From Spirosoma sp. SC4-14 (GTDB lineage Bacteria; Bacteroidota; Bacteroidia; Cytophagales; Spirosomataceae), in assembly GCF_037201965.1 (NCBI RefSeq), contig NZ_CP147518.1, positions 4,147,001 to 4,211,000 on the forward strand: 64,000 nucleotides of DNA. The letters run 5' to 3'. The notes below the pieces were generated by a model, which saw nothing but the letters and a program-made list of their open reading frames with translations, did not search any database and had not been told where the DNA came from. Shown here piece after piece: positions 44,725 to 53,734 of this stretch. Within the stretch, counting starts at the first letter, position 1. Each line of letters starts with the position of its first letter. The position numbers were made by a program, and so were the translations under genes.

Positions 44725-45776
44725 ATGAAGCACATACTACTCATCATTGTTTGTCTACTGGTTAGCTTTCAGGCCTCCGCAGGCACCATCAAAGGACGAG
44801 CGACCGACGCCCTTACCGGCCAGCCAGTTATTGGAGCTACTTTACTCATTGAAAATACGAAGCTACATGGCGTTTCGGGCCTGGATGGCTCATATACCAT
44901 CAAAAACGTTCCGGCAGGAACCCATAAACTACGGATCAGCTATGTTTCCTATCGGACTATAACCCGCGATGTGGTTGTAGAGAGCATCGAGCATGTGCTT
45001 ACGCTGGATTTGACGCTTGAAACCGAAAATGACCGGCAAATTACCGAAGTAACTGTTCGGGCCAAACGCGATGGCTCCAGCGACCGAACAGCCCGCGATC
45101 TTGAACGGAATGCGTTGCAGGTAACCAATATCGTCTCGGGTCGTTCCATAGAATTATCGCCCGATCTTACCGTAGCCAACGTCATCCAGCGGGTATCGGG
45201 CATATCCATCGAGCGCAATAGCAATGGCGACGGTCAGTATGCCATTCTGCGGGGAATGGACAAGCGCTACAACTACACGCTCGTCAATGGGGTGAAAATT
45301 CCAAGCCCCGACAACCGCTATCGGTATGTTCCGCTTGATATTTTCCCGTCGGAATTACTCGACCGGCTGGAAGTTTATAAAACACTGACGCCCAGTATGG
45401 AAGGCGATGCTGTGGGCGGTGCCATTAACATGGTGATGCGCGATGCGCCCGACCGGCTAACCGTTCTGGCAAATCTGTCGACTGGCTTCAGCGAGCTTTT
45501 TTTCAACCGCCCCTTCGTCAGTTTCAATACAAAAAATATTGCCTTTCAATCGCCCTACGAACAGTTTGGCAATCAATATTCGGCTAAACCAGCCGATTTC
45601 AATAAGGCCTCCAGCACCTATAGTCGCCACAATCCACCACCCAACTTACTCGGCAGCTTTGCCATTGGAAATCGTTTTCTGAACCAGCGTTTGGGAATTA
45701 TGCTGGCCGGAAGTTTCCAGAATACGTTTCGGGGCAGCAATAGCCTGTTTTTCAACGGCGATGTCGTTGATACGCT

Positions 45777-45785
45777 ACGCGGCAT
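45777..45785 (+). repeat. Left copy of 9-bp target duplication
   Basis: ACGCGGCAT, repeated at 47014-47022 on the other side of the element. Confidence 0.9.
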
Positions 45786-47013
45786 CTCAGTGCTGGACAT
45801 TGAGGGAGTAGAATAGGAAAAAGCGAGGGCAAATGCTTGTTTTGTAGCGTGACCAACTTAACAAGATTCCACTCCTCGCTTTTGGACAAAGCTAAGGATT
45901 TTGGCCAGGATCTCTCACCGACTCTGCTGAAAAATCTCATCGCCATCGGCTGCGCCATCCTCATCAAGGAGACCGTCAACCTTAACAAGCTTAAGAACCA
46001 CATGGGGCTACTACTAGGTAATCAGCACACCCAGACGGATTCGCACTATCGCCGACTTACCCGCTTCTTTGACCATCCAGTGGCCCAGCGGAGGCTGTGG
46101 AAGTGGCTGCTGGTGTGGATCTTAGGCTATATCAAACGCTGGGATGGCCGCTCCATGAGCCTTTACCTAACGTTGGATGCTACCAGTTGGCAGCTAGGTA
46201 AACAACCTATTCAGTTGTTGGTTTTGTCTCTGGTCTATCGGCAGGTGAGCCTGCCTTTATTCTGGATGGATTTGGCCAGGAAAGGTCATTCTTCTCAGCA
46301 GCAGCGCAAACGCTTGCTCCAGCAAGCCATGAAGCTCTACCCCGTGAAGGGCTTCTGCCTGTTAGGGGATCGTGAGTACGGGGGTAAAGCCTGGTTGCAG
46401 TTTCTAACCCAGAGTGGCCTCAACTTTATTATCCGTTTACCCAAAGATTCTTATAAAGAGGCTATTAGCGCCGGGGGCAAGGCCTACAGTGCTTTGCTCA
46501 AGCGAGCTTTAAGGGGCCGCACCGTCAGCCAGTGGTTTACCCTGGAGGGCCACCGCTACCAGTTTGTAGCTCGGTCTCATCAGGATGGCGCCCAAAGTGC
46601 GGACCCTTTGGTGCTCTTGATCAGTAATCTAAGCTGGTCCAAACACGTCGTTGTTGAGCGCTACCGCATCCGCTGGACCACGGAGTGTCTGTTCAAGCAT
46701 TTGAAGAGCAATGGGTTCCATGTAGAAGAGCTGGGCGTTCAGCACTGGGCTAAAATTAGGCTGTTAGTGGTCATTATCGTCGTGTTATACGTGATCTGTG
46801 TCGCTGAAGGCTTTCGGCAGTATCATCGGCTTCGTCCGAAAAAGAAGGAATTGGGCAACTTTCAGCCACGGGAGTCGGTGTTCCGCAAGGGTTATTCAGG
46901 CGTGGTTAATCAGCTTAGCTCGATTGAACATTTCTTAGATTGGTTGATGAAGCAGTTAAGTAAGCCGCTGAAGATTCCTATCCGCATCTTTTTCTTCAAT
47001 GTCCAGCACTGAG
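45786..47013 (+). mobile_element. IS4-family insertion sequence, 1228 bp
   Basis: Terminal inverted repeats of 18 bases, CTCAGTGCTGGACATTGA at 45786-45803 and its complement at 46996-47013, both perfect. Flanked by the 9-bp duplication ACGCGGCAT. It carries a single transposase gene. IS4 elements typically give duplications of 9-12 bases. Structurally intact and apparently recent, because both duplications are still identical. Confidence 0.95.
45837..47012 (+). CDS. IS4-family DDE transposase
   Basis: 391 residues, start TTG 45837 (or GTG 45849). It catalyses cut-and-paste transposition of the element it sits in. Catalytic aspartates are in TLDATSWQLG and LLGDREYGGKAW; the IS4 signature Y-(2)-R-(3)-E-(6)-K is exact in YRIRWTTECLFKHLK near the C-terminus. 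The stop codon lies within the right inverted repeat. Full length and free of frameshift. Confidence 0.95.
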   Translation: MFCSVTNLTRFHSSLLDKAKDFGQDLSPTLLKNLIAIGCAILIKETVNLNKLKNHMGLLLGNQHTQTDSHYRRLTRFFDHPVAQRRLWKWLLVWILGYIKRWDGRSMSLYLTLDATSWQLGKQPIQLLVLSLVYRQVSLPLFWMDLARKGHSSQQQRKRLLQQAMKLYPVKGFCLLGDREYGGKAWLQFLTQSGLNFIIRLPKDSYKEAISAGGKAYSALLKRALRGRTVSQWFTLEGHRYQFVARSHQDGAQSADPLVLLISNLSWSKHVVVERYRIRWTTECLFKHLKSNGFHVEELGVQHWAKIRLLVVIIVVLYVICVAEGFRQYHRLRPKKKELGNFQPRESVFRKGYSGVVNQLSSIEHFLDWLMKQLSKPLKIPIRIFFFNVQH

Positions 47014-47022
47014 ACGCGGCAT
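47014..47022 (+). repeat. Right copy of 9-bp target duplication
   Basis: ACGCGGCAT, identical to the left copy at 45777-45785. Confidence 0.9.
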
Positions 47023-48803
47023 TACACTCACGAAAATGAGCGAACGACAGTATTCCGAACAGCAAACCCGTTATGGACTCCACGCCAAGCTCGATTTTCG
47101 GCTCAATGAACTCAACAAAATTCAATGGTATAATGCATTCATAAACCTGACTAACGCGCAGATTCGGGATACGAAATCGACGGAGTTAGGCATCGGCGGA
47201 TTCAACCCCGTCCTGGGCAATGCAACACTTGGCTACGAAACCCGGTCGAGGCTCACGCAACAGCGAATCTACAACAGCACCTTGCAGGGAACGCATCAGT
47301 TAACCGATCATTTCGGACTAAACTGGTCGGCGGTTTACTCCAAAGCGACCAATGAAGTTCCCGATCAAACCTATATTCCGTTATTGGGTATTCGACAAAA
47401 CTTTGTAGAAACCCGAACTACCGTTCAGGATGGTTCGCGTCGATGGGAACACAATTCCGATGCCGATGTGGCGGGCTACCTGAATCTTACGCTTAAAACA
47501 AATCTGGCCGGCATAGCTGTCGAATGGATGGCCGGTGGGCTCTATCGGGATAAGCAACGCACTAATTTTTATAATAACTACCAGCTACGACCCGCTAATC
47601 TGTTTGCTCAGTATGGCGTCGATTTTACAGACTACAGCCAAATAAGCTGGACAATCCAGAATCCACTTGGGTCGGTAGCAACTGCGCTTAACTACGACGC
47701 CAGTGAGAAAACCTCATCCGGCTATCTGCAATTTCGAACAACCGACCATCCGCTGGAGGTAACAGGTGGTGTGCGGGTGGAGCATACCGATCAGGGATAT
47801 GCCATGAAATTTCCCATTGGCGAAGATAATCCAACCGGAAGCCAGGTATACACCGACATTTTGCCGAGCCTCAATCTACGCTACAGATTGCACGACAAGA
47901 CCAATCTGCGCGCTTCTTACTTCCGATCGCTAAACCGGCCTGGCTTCTTTGAGATTGTTCCGTACCGGATCGTTTACGAAGAATATCAGGAGCGGGGTAA
48001 TCCAAAACTCAAACGGGCACTAGCCGATAACATCGATCTGCGTTACGAATACTTCCCTCGGTCGCTAGAGCAATTTATGGTAGGAGTCTTCTACAAATAC
48101 CTGAAAGACCCCATTGAATACACCTTACAACGCGACGCCATCCGGGGGCAGGACATTTACTACTCGCCGGGCAATTTCGGTAATGCGACCAACTATGGTC
48201 TGGAACTCGACGCCATCAAATATTTCCGGCAATTTGGCATTAAAGCAAACTATACCTATACACATTCACGAATTACTACGCCAAAATCCAGGCGAATCCG
48301 CAACGCACAGGGCGATCTGGAAACAATTTCGGTGAACCAGACCCGTCCACTTTACGGCCAGTCGGCCCACGTAGCCAATCTGTCGTTTCTCTACAAAGAC
48401 AGTCAGCATGGTTGGGATGGCCAGTTGGCGGCCAGCTATACCGGCGATCGCATCAATACCGTATCGCAGTTTGCCGATAATGACTACTACCAGAAAGGAT
48501 TCGTTCAGATGGATGCTTCGGCAGAAAAACGACTTGGCCACGGATTCATCGCATTTGCCAAAGCCAATAATCTGCTCAATACCCCGATGGAAATCTACGT
48601 ACGCAGCGTAAACAGCAGCAATGCCGAAGTACCCAACCAGGATGTATCGGGCAAAACCCTGATCCGACGCGATTTCTACCAGCGTTCCTACGTGCTCGGC
48701 ATTCGTTACAAACTGTAAGAAGCTTCGCTTTGGCCCACACAGGCTTTTTTTGAGCATTAGCTCAACCCGTTTCCAACACGAACGGCAATTCGCAATAACA
48801 ATC

Positions 48804-48843
48804 ACTTATTCATGGGCACAACTGCCTCAGGCCATGAATAAGT
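48804..48843 (+). terminator. Hairpin between the receptor pseudogene and the beta-helix gene
   Basis: 12-bp perfect stem ACTTATTCATGG (48804-48815) with CCATGAATAAGT (48832-48843); no T-run. May terminate or partially attenuate transcription inside the locus. Confidence 0.45.
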
Positions 48844-48886
48844 CAAACAAAACACCCCTTTGGGGGCTTGAGGCTACTCAATAATC

Positions 48887-50149
48887 ATGAAACATGCATT
48901 TATTCTGGCAGCTTTATCGGCTGCCCTGCTGACAGGCTGTTCGAAAAGCGACGACAGCAATTCAACTGTTACACCTACGCCGGTTGTAAAAGAAGCCGTA
49001 TCGGGCGAAGTGTCGGGAGTTTGGGAGAAAGGGAGTACCTATAAAATCACCGGGCACCTACAGATTTCGGAAGGTCAGTCATTAACCATTCAGGAAGGCG
49101 TAACGATTGTTTTCAGCGATTCTACCGTAAAACCAGAACTCATTATCAAAGGGAATTTATACAGTTTCGGTACGGCTGCCAACCCAGTAAAATTTACGGT
49201 TCCCGATGAGTGGAAAACAACGCAGAATCAATGGGGGGCACTTTGGGGTGGTCTGATTGCAGGGCCGACCAGTGCCGAAATTGTTCTGGATAATACCATT
49301 CTTGAGTACGGCGGGGCCGTTACGACCGAAAGCTCGCCATCCGTAAAAGCGGGCTTATACAAAGCAGAAGCGGGCGACCATGTCCCGGCTCTTTATTACT
49401 CGAACACAAATGGCAAACTGGTCATCGTGAATAGTCAGCTTCATAACCAGAACGAAGACGGCTTCTACATCGAGGGCGGTAAAGTATTGATTGCCAATAA
49501 TAAAATCTATACGCAGGGCATTTCGGGTGGCGACGCCATTAACATTAAATCGGGTGTTCAGGCCGATGTAGCGTTCAACCTTGTCTATAGCCCGAATACG
49601 AATGCGCTGAAATTATCGAATTCTGGCGACCGTTCACCCCAGGCGTACGTAGTTGCCTATAACAACACGATTGTCAACGCAGGCTGGCGTCGGCCCACCA
49701 TTAAAGGCGGATCGATCTGGGTAGAAGCAGGCGTTCGGGCCGACCTCTACAATAACCTGCTGGCCAACGACCGGTTCGGCGTAAAACGCGACCCCAAAAA
49801 TCCGGAAGATAGCCGGACTAAAGTCAGTAACAATTTGTATTATGGCTATACGCAGGATGGCGTAACGGGTTTTCAGCCATCCACCGAAATTCTATCAGGA
49901 ACCAACGATATCATTAGTAAGACCGTTGGTGACAACGATCCAAAGTTTGTTAACTACCCACTAAATACCGACTCCAGGAATGCGGTCTTCAACACCGCCT
50001 GGGATTTTCACCTGCAAAGCGGTTCGCCAGCTTTGGGGAAAGGGACAACGAGCTTTACCCGGCAATATGCCGATGGTATTACGGTTGGCGGAAAACTTTA
50101 TCAATCACCGGCACCCGCGTCTTACATCGGCGCTCTCGGGTCAAATTGA
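48887..50149 (+). CDS. Lipoprotein with right-handed beta-helix
   Basis: 420 residues. N-terminal SAALLTGCSKSD gives a lipobox. From about residue 40 the chain has repeated short strands with aligned apolar and Asn/Gly positions (GSTYKITGHLQISEGQSLTI, VLIANNKIYTQGISGGDAIN, NNTIVNAGWRRPTIKGG), the pattern of a parallel beta-helix. No catalytic set of a pectate lyase is evident, so it may be a surface binding protein. It lies between the receptor and the phytase and probably acts with them. Confidence 0.85.
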   Translation: MKHAFILAALSAALLTGCSKSDDSNSTVTPTPVVKEAVSGEVSGVWEKGSTYKITGHLQISEGQSLTIQEGVTIVFSDSTVKPELIIKGNLYSFGTAANPVKFTVPDEWKTTQNQWGALWGGLIAGPTSAEIVLDNTILEYGGAVTTESSPSVKAGLYKAEAGDHVPALYYSNTNGKLVIVNSQLHNQNEDGFYIEGGKVLIANNKIYTQGISGGDAINIKSGVQADVAFNLVYSPNTNALKLSNSGDRSPQAYVVAYNNTIVNAGWRRPTIKGGSIWVEAGVRADLYNNLLANDRFGVKRDPKNPEDSRTKVSNNLYYGYTQDGVTGFQPSTEILSGTNDIISKTVGDNDPKFVNYPLNTDSRNAVFNTAWDFHLQSGSPALGKGTTSFTRQYADGITVGGKLYQSPAPASYIGALGSN

Positions 50150-50174
50150 CCGATTCATTTCAAGGAACTAAGGC

Positions 50175-50219
50175 AAAGGCTGAACTAGCAATCATGTTTA
50201 TACGAGTTCAGCCTTTACC
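50175..50219 (+). terminator. Hairpin between beta-helix and phytase genes
   Basis: 12-bp stem AAAGGCTGAACT (50175-50186) with AGTTCAGCCTTT (50205-50216), extended by imperfect pairs. No T-run; it may allow partial read-through into the phytase gene. Confidence 0.5.
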
Positions 50220-50250
50220 CTGATTCGGCCTCAAATCATTCGTAAAAAGC

Positions 50251-51423
50251 ATGAAAACCAGTTTGCCTAAAAGTCAGCGATTTGCGTATGCGCTGGCTTT
50301 TATTCTCACCGGCCTGTTGTTGCTAACCGCCTGCCAGCATCCGGCCGCGCAGTCTACGCAATCCGAAACGGGTCGGCCATCCGTTGTTCAGCCCATTTTT
50401 ATCACCGATACGGTTCGGCACGACACCGACGATCCCGCCATCTGGATCAACCCGAAAGACCCCACGAAAAGCCTGATTATCGGAACCGACAAGGATACCG
50501 ACGGCGCCTTATATGTATTTGATTTACAAGGAAAAGTAATTTCCGATAAAGTTGTTCGCCCACTCAATCGCCCAAACAATGTTGATATTGTGTATGGGTT
50601 GAGCCTAAACGGTCAGCCAACTGATGTAGCGGTTGTAACGGAGCGCGGAACGTCTCGCATTCGCACCTTTCGGCTACCGGATATGAAGCCGCTCGACCAG
50701 CAGAATCTGGATGTGTTTGAGGGCGAAACAAACCGGCTGCCAATGGGTATTGCGCTTTATAAACGCTCAACGGATGGTAGCATCTTTGCCATTGTTGGCC
50801 GCAAGGAAGGCCCAACCGAGGGCTATTTGTGGCAATACCGACTGGAAGATGACGGTACGGGGCACATCAGAGCCACCTGTGTGCGCAAATTTGGAATCTG
50901 GAGCGGCAAAAAGGAAATTGAATCCATTGCCGTCGATAACGAACTCGGCTACGTGTATTATTCCGACGAAGGTGTTGGCGTTCGCAAATACTACGCCGAT
51001 CCTGAACGGGGAAATGCCGAACTGGCTTTGTTTGCCCGCACAGGGTTTGCCGACGATCACGAAGGCATTTCGATTTATAAAACGGGGCCTAAAACCGGCT
51101 ATTTACTGGTTTCGGATCAGGGAGCCAACCAGTTCCAGATTTTCCGACGCGAAGGTGAATCAGGCCACCCAAATGAGCATAAACTTCTGAAAGTCGTAAA
51201 AGTAGCCGCCCAGATCAGTGATGGTTCCGACGTTACCAGTGTAGCGCTGGGCAAGCAGTTTCCGCATGGCCTCTTTGTGGCTATGTCGGAAGGAAAAACA
51301 TTTCACTACTACCGCTGGGAAGATATTGCTGGCAACGAACTAAAGTATGTTGGGCGCAGTAAACATAGCCCACCCCCATGCGCAATAGAGTTAGCACGAT
51401 TTACGATATTGACGATGGCTTAA
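50251..51423 (+). CDS. Beta-propeller phytase (3-phytase), C-terminus altered by an insertion
   Basis: 390 residues as it now stands. Lipoprotein-like N-terminus (LTGLLLLTACQHP). The beta-propeller alkaline phytase features are present: DTDDPAIWINPKDP (Ca2+/phosphate-site acidic cluster), IIGTDKDTDGALYVFDL, IVGRKEGPTEGYLWQY, DNELGYVYYSDEGVGVRKY, DDHEGISIY and YLLVSDQGANQFQIFRR. It removes phosphate from phytate outside the cytosol. The ancestral protein ended ...IAGNELK and stop after 365 residues; a second IS entered at this stop, so 25 foreign residues now follow. The fold itself is complete, so activity may be kept. Confidence 0.9.
   Translation: MKTSLPKSQRFAYALAFILTGLLLLTACQHPAAQSTQSETGRPSVVQPIFITDTVRHDTDDPAIWINPKDPTKSLIIGTDKDTDGALYVFDLQGKVISDKVVRPLNRPNNVDIVYGLSLNGQPTDVAVVTERGTSRIRTFRLPDMKPLDQQNLDVFEGETNRLPMGIALYKRSTDGSIFAIVGRKEGPTEGYLWQYRLEDDGTGHIRATCVRKFGIWSGKKEIESIAVDNELGYVYYSDEGVGVRKYYADPERGNAELALFARTGFADDHEGISIYKTGPKTGYLLVSDQGANQFQIFRREGESGHPNEHKLLKVVKVAAQISDGSDVTSVALGKQFPHGLFVAMSEGKTFHYYRWEDIAGNELKYVGRSKHSPPPCAIELARFTILTMA
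51344..51347 (+). repeat. Left copy of 4-bp target duplication
   Basis: AGTA, repeated at 52694-52697. Both belong to the ancestral stop region of the phytase gene. Confidence 0.75.
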
Positions 51424-52693
51424 TCGAAATCAGTATGGCAGTCGCTATTCCATTTGCCACTCGTCAACAAATCGCTCAGATGCGAGATCAAGGCAAACTC
51501 TACCGTCAAATCAGCCAAGAACTGGGCGTGAGTTACGACGCCGTTCGGCGCATTTGTAAACGTCAAGCCCAGCAAGGGGAAGAAGGACTAGTACCCCACT
51601 ACAAGCAATGTGGTACCAAAGGCATCCGATTGGCTGCTTTTTATCATCGAGTTAGTCTGTGGTTGAAGCGGGCACATCCACTCTGGGGCGCTCCTTACAT
51701 TCGCTTGCAACTCGATGCACGTTATGCCATGGGACGTTTGCCTTCAATTCGTACACTCCAACTCTGGTTCAAGGCGGCTAACCTGACTAAGCCACGCCCC
51801 CAATTGCTTAACACACCCAAAGTGTGGGCGGAGTATCCTCATCAAGTCTGGCAGGTTGATGCCAAAGAACACCAACGCACCCTCGATGGTACTAAAGTGT
51901 GCTGGTTAACGGTCGTCGACGAAAAGAGCGGAGCGGTGTTAGCCGCCCCGGTTTTCCCCCTATGGCCGAATCGGTCAAGTACCCTTAGAGACCATCTGTG
52001 AACAATTACAGCTAGTTTTCCGACAATGGGGGTTGCCTCAAGCCATTAAGATTGATAATGGTCGGCCATTTGGTGACCCAAAGCGGTTACAGATTCCGCT
52101 GCTTCCGCTTTGGTTGGTGGGGTATGGTATTAAGCCGATCTGGAACCGGGCCGCTCGGCCCACGGATAACGCCAAGGTAGAACGTGCCCAAGCCACAACC
52201 GCTAATTGGTCTGATTTAGCTACCTGCTCCGACATCGAGGATCTTCGCCGGAAGTTAGCTCAGGTTATTTTAACCCAGCGCGAACGCTATCCAGTTCGAC
52301 GATTGAATGAGCAGACTCGTCAACAGGCTTACCCTGCCATCGATACCCCGCTACGTCTCTTTGAGGTTAGTAATTTCGATTATCAACAGGTCTTGGCCTT
52401 TCTCCAATCACGATGCTGGCATCGGAAGGTGAGCAAGATTGCCGTCATCTCCTTCTATTATCAACGGTGGTTTGTGAGCCGGTCCGTCGCGGATCAGTGG
52501 GTGAGTATTCGTTTAGATGCTAGCAGCAATGAATGGGTAATTTTTAAGGACACTGGTGAATTCATCAAATCCTTTCCCAATACGGTCATTACTCAGGAAG
52601 CCTTATTAAAGCTACCCACGAGCCAAACGAATTCGGATGAATTGTGCTAACTCTATTGCGCATGGGGGTGGGCTATGTTTACTGCGCCCAACA
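51348..52693 (+). mobile_element. Integrase-type insertion sequence (IS481-like), 1346 bp
   Basis: 50-bp perfect terminal inverted repeats (51348-51397 and 52644-52693) starting TGTTGGGCGCAG, flanked by AGTA. It carries one frameshifted transposase gene. Length of the repeats is unusual for IS481. Joining the flanks restores the phytase stop codon exactly, which fixes the ends. Confidence 0.9.
51435..52650 (+). pseudogene. IS481-like DDE transposase, frameshifted
   Basis: The N-terminal part (from MAVAIPFATRQQIAQM, 51435; an earlier ATG at 51378 lies in the inverted repeat) has a helix-turn-helix (YRQISQELGVSYDAVRRICK) and the integrase core up to VLAAPVFP. The frame must then shift by +1 at the C-run 51956-51960 to continue as YGRIGQVPLETICEQLQL. 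Catalytic residues occur in both parts: WQVDAKEH, KIDNGRPFGDP and RPTDNAKVERAQ. With the extra C removed it would encode 404 residues. Likely inactivated by a one-base insertion; programmed frameshifting is less likely because the slip would be +1. Confidence 0.85.
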
Positions 52694-52697
52694 AGTA
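52694..52697 (+). repeat. Right copy of 4-bp target duplication
   Basis: AGTA, matching 51344-51347. Confidence 0.75.
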
Positions 52698-52721
52698 ATG
52701 GTTGGCAGCCGGTAAGCGGCT

Positions 52722-53507
52722 TTACGCGGCTGGCTGCCATTTTTCTAACACCAGATCCTTCCCATCGAAAACAGCGTAGGTTTTAGCCGAAACCCACTCC
52801 CCCAGATTAACATACCGGCTATGGTCGTTGACGGCCAGGTCGAGCGGCAGATGACGATGGCCAAAAACGTAATAATCGTGGTGGGTTTTTGCCTCTACCT
52901 CCCGGCAATACTGCATCAGCCATTCGCGGTCTTCTCCCAGAAAATGCTCCTCCCCTTTCTCCTGATTACCGATCCGGCTCCGTCGCGACCAGGCCTGGGC
53001 AATACCAATGCCTAAATCGGGATGAATATAGCGGAACAATCGTCGGGCCAGTTGGCTTTCGAAGACTCGCTTTAGTTTTTTGTATGTATAATCGCCAGGG
53101 CCCAGACCATCGCCGTGACCAATCAGAAAGCGTTTTCCCGCCAGCTCATACACACGGGGTTGCCGATAGACCGGAATACCCATCTCCTGCGTAAAATAAC
53201 TGTCCATCCACATATCATGATTGCCCGTAAAAAGAATGATCCGCATCCCTGCATCGGTCAACTCTGCCAGTTTTCCCTGCAGACGGATAAAGCCTTTGGG
53301 GATGCTGCGTTTATATTCGAACCAGAAGTCGAACACATCGCCAACCAGAAAAATGACATCAGCATCTTTCCGAATCGTATCGAGCCAGGCAACAATGACC
53401 CGTTCGCGAGTGAGACTTTGTTCGGGAGTTGGCGTACCCAGATGAAAATCAGAAGCAAAATAAGCCTTTCGGCCAGACGCAAGCGGAATGGTTTCGATGA
53501 TGGACAT
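52722..53507 (-). CDS. lpxH: UDP-2,3-diacylglucosamine diphosphatase
   Basis: 261 residues of the calcineurin-like metallophosphoesterase fold. The metal ligands are in FASDFHLG, LVGDVFDFWFEY, FTGNHDMWM, LIGHGDGLGPGD and VFGHRHLPLDL, all intact. It hydrolyses UDP-2,3-diacylglucosamine to lipid X in lipid A biosynthesis at the inner face of the cytoplasmic membrane. Bacteroidota usually use LpxH for this step. Convergent with the IS-extended phytase region. Confidence 0.9.
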   Translation of the reverse strand: MSIIETIPLASGRKAYFASDFHLGTPTPEQSLTRERVIVAWLDTIRKDADVIFLVGDVFDFWFEYKRSIPKGFIRLQGKLAELTDAGMRIILFTGNHDMWMDSYFTQEMGIPVYRQPRVYELAGKRFLIGHGDGLGPGDYTYKKLKRVFESQLARRLFRYIHPDLGIGIAQAWSRRSRIGNQEKGEEHFLGEDREWLMQYCREVEAKTHHDYYVFGHRHLPLDLAVNDHSRYVNLGEWVSAKTYAVFDGKDLVLEKWQPAA

Positions 53508-53526
53508 GAATACGATAATTCACCGG

Positions 53527-53534
53527 CAAAACTA
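53527..53534 (-). promoter_or_regulatory. lpxH: Promoter -7 element of lpxH
   Basis: Minus-strand TAGTTTTG (TAnnTTTG) lies 20 bases before the ATG. No clear -33 element. Confidence 0.55.
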
Positions 53535-53707
53535 CAGAATGAATGCTGTTTCGCATGGACTTCCTGCACATTGTCGAAAAAAGTCGGTTATTGATTAACG
53601 AATTCTGGTATGCGCCCACTGGTTAAACTATCATTAACTGTGGGCGATGTTCGGATGCATTTGGTCAAAATGCGACCGAACGATTGACTTGGTATCTCAG
53701 AAAACGC

Positions 53708-53715
53708 TAATTTTG
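53708..53715 (+). promoter_or_regulatory. Promoter of the lipoprotein gene at 53735
   Basis: TAATTTTG (exact) with a TTG 21 bases upstream as the -33 element; 20 bases before the start codon. Confidence 0.6.
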
Positions 53716-53734
53716 GCTTTTCTCAAAATAACTC

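Larger units (their letters stand above)
44725..48718 (+). pseudogene. TonB-dependent receptor gene interrupted by an IS4-family element
   Basis: The left part (44725-45785) encodes a signal peptide, a CarboxypepD-reg domain (GRATDALTGQPVIGATLLIE) and the plug (VANVIQRVSGISIERNS, ILRGMDKRYNYTLVNGVKIP, EGDAVGGAINMVM). The right part (47023-48718) supplies the barrel down to RRDFYQRSYVLGIRYKL. Removing the element and one copy of the 9-bp duplication joins the parts in frame (LRG-I-TLTKMSERQ) as a 918-residue receptor with no other defect. Until precise excision the receptor cannot be made. Its plug resembles those of the TonB-Xanth/Caulobacter type receptors. Downstream genes (beta-helix lipoprotein, phytase) point to a role in uptake of phosphorylated or carbohydrate compounds. 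Confidence 0.92.
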
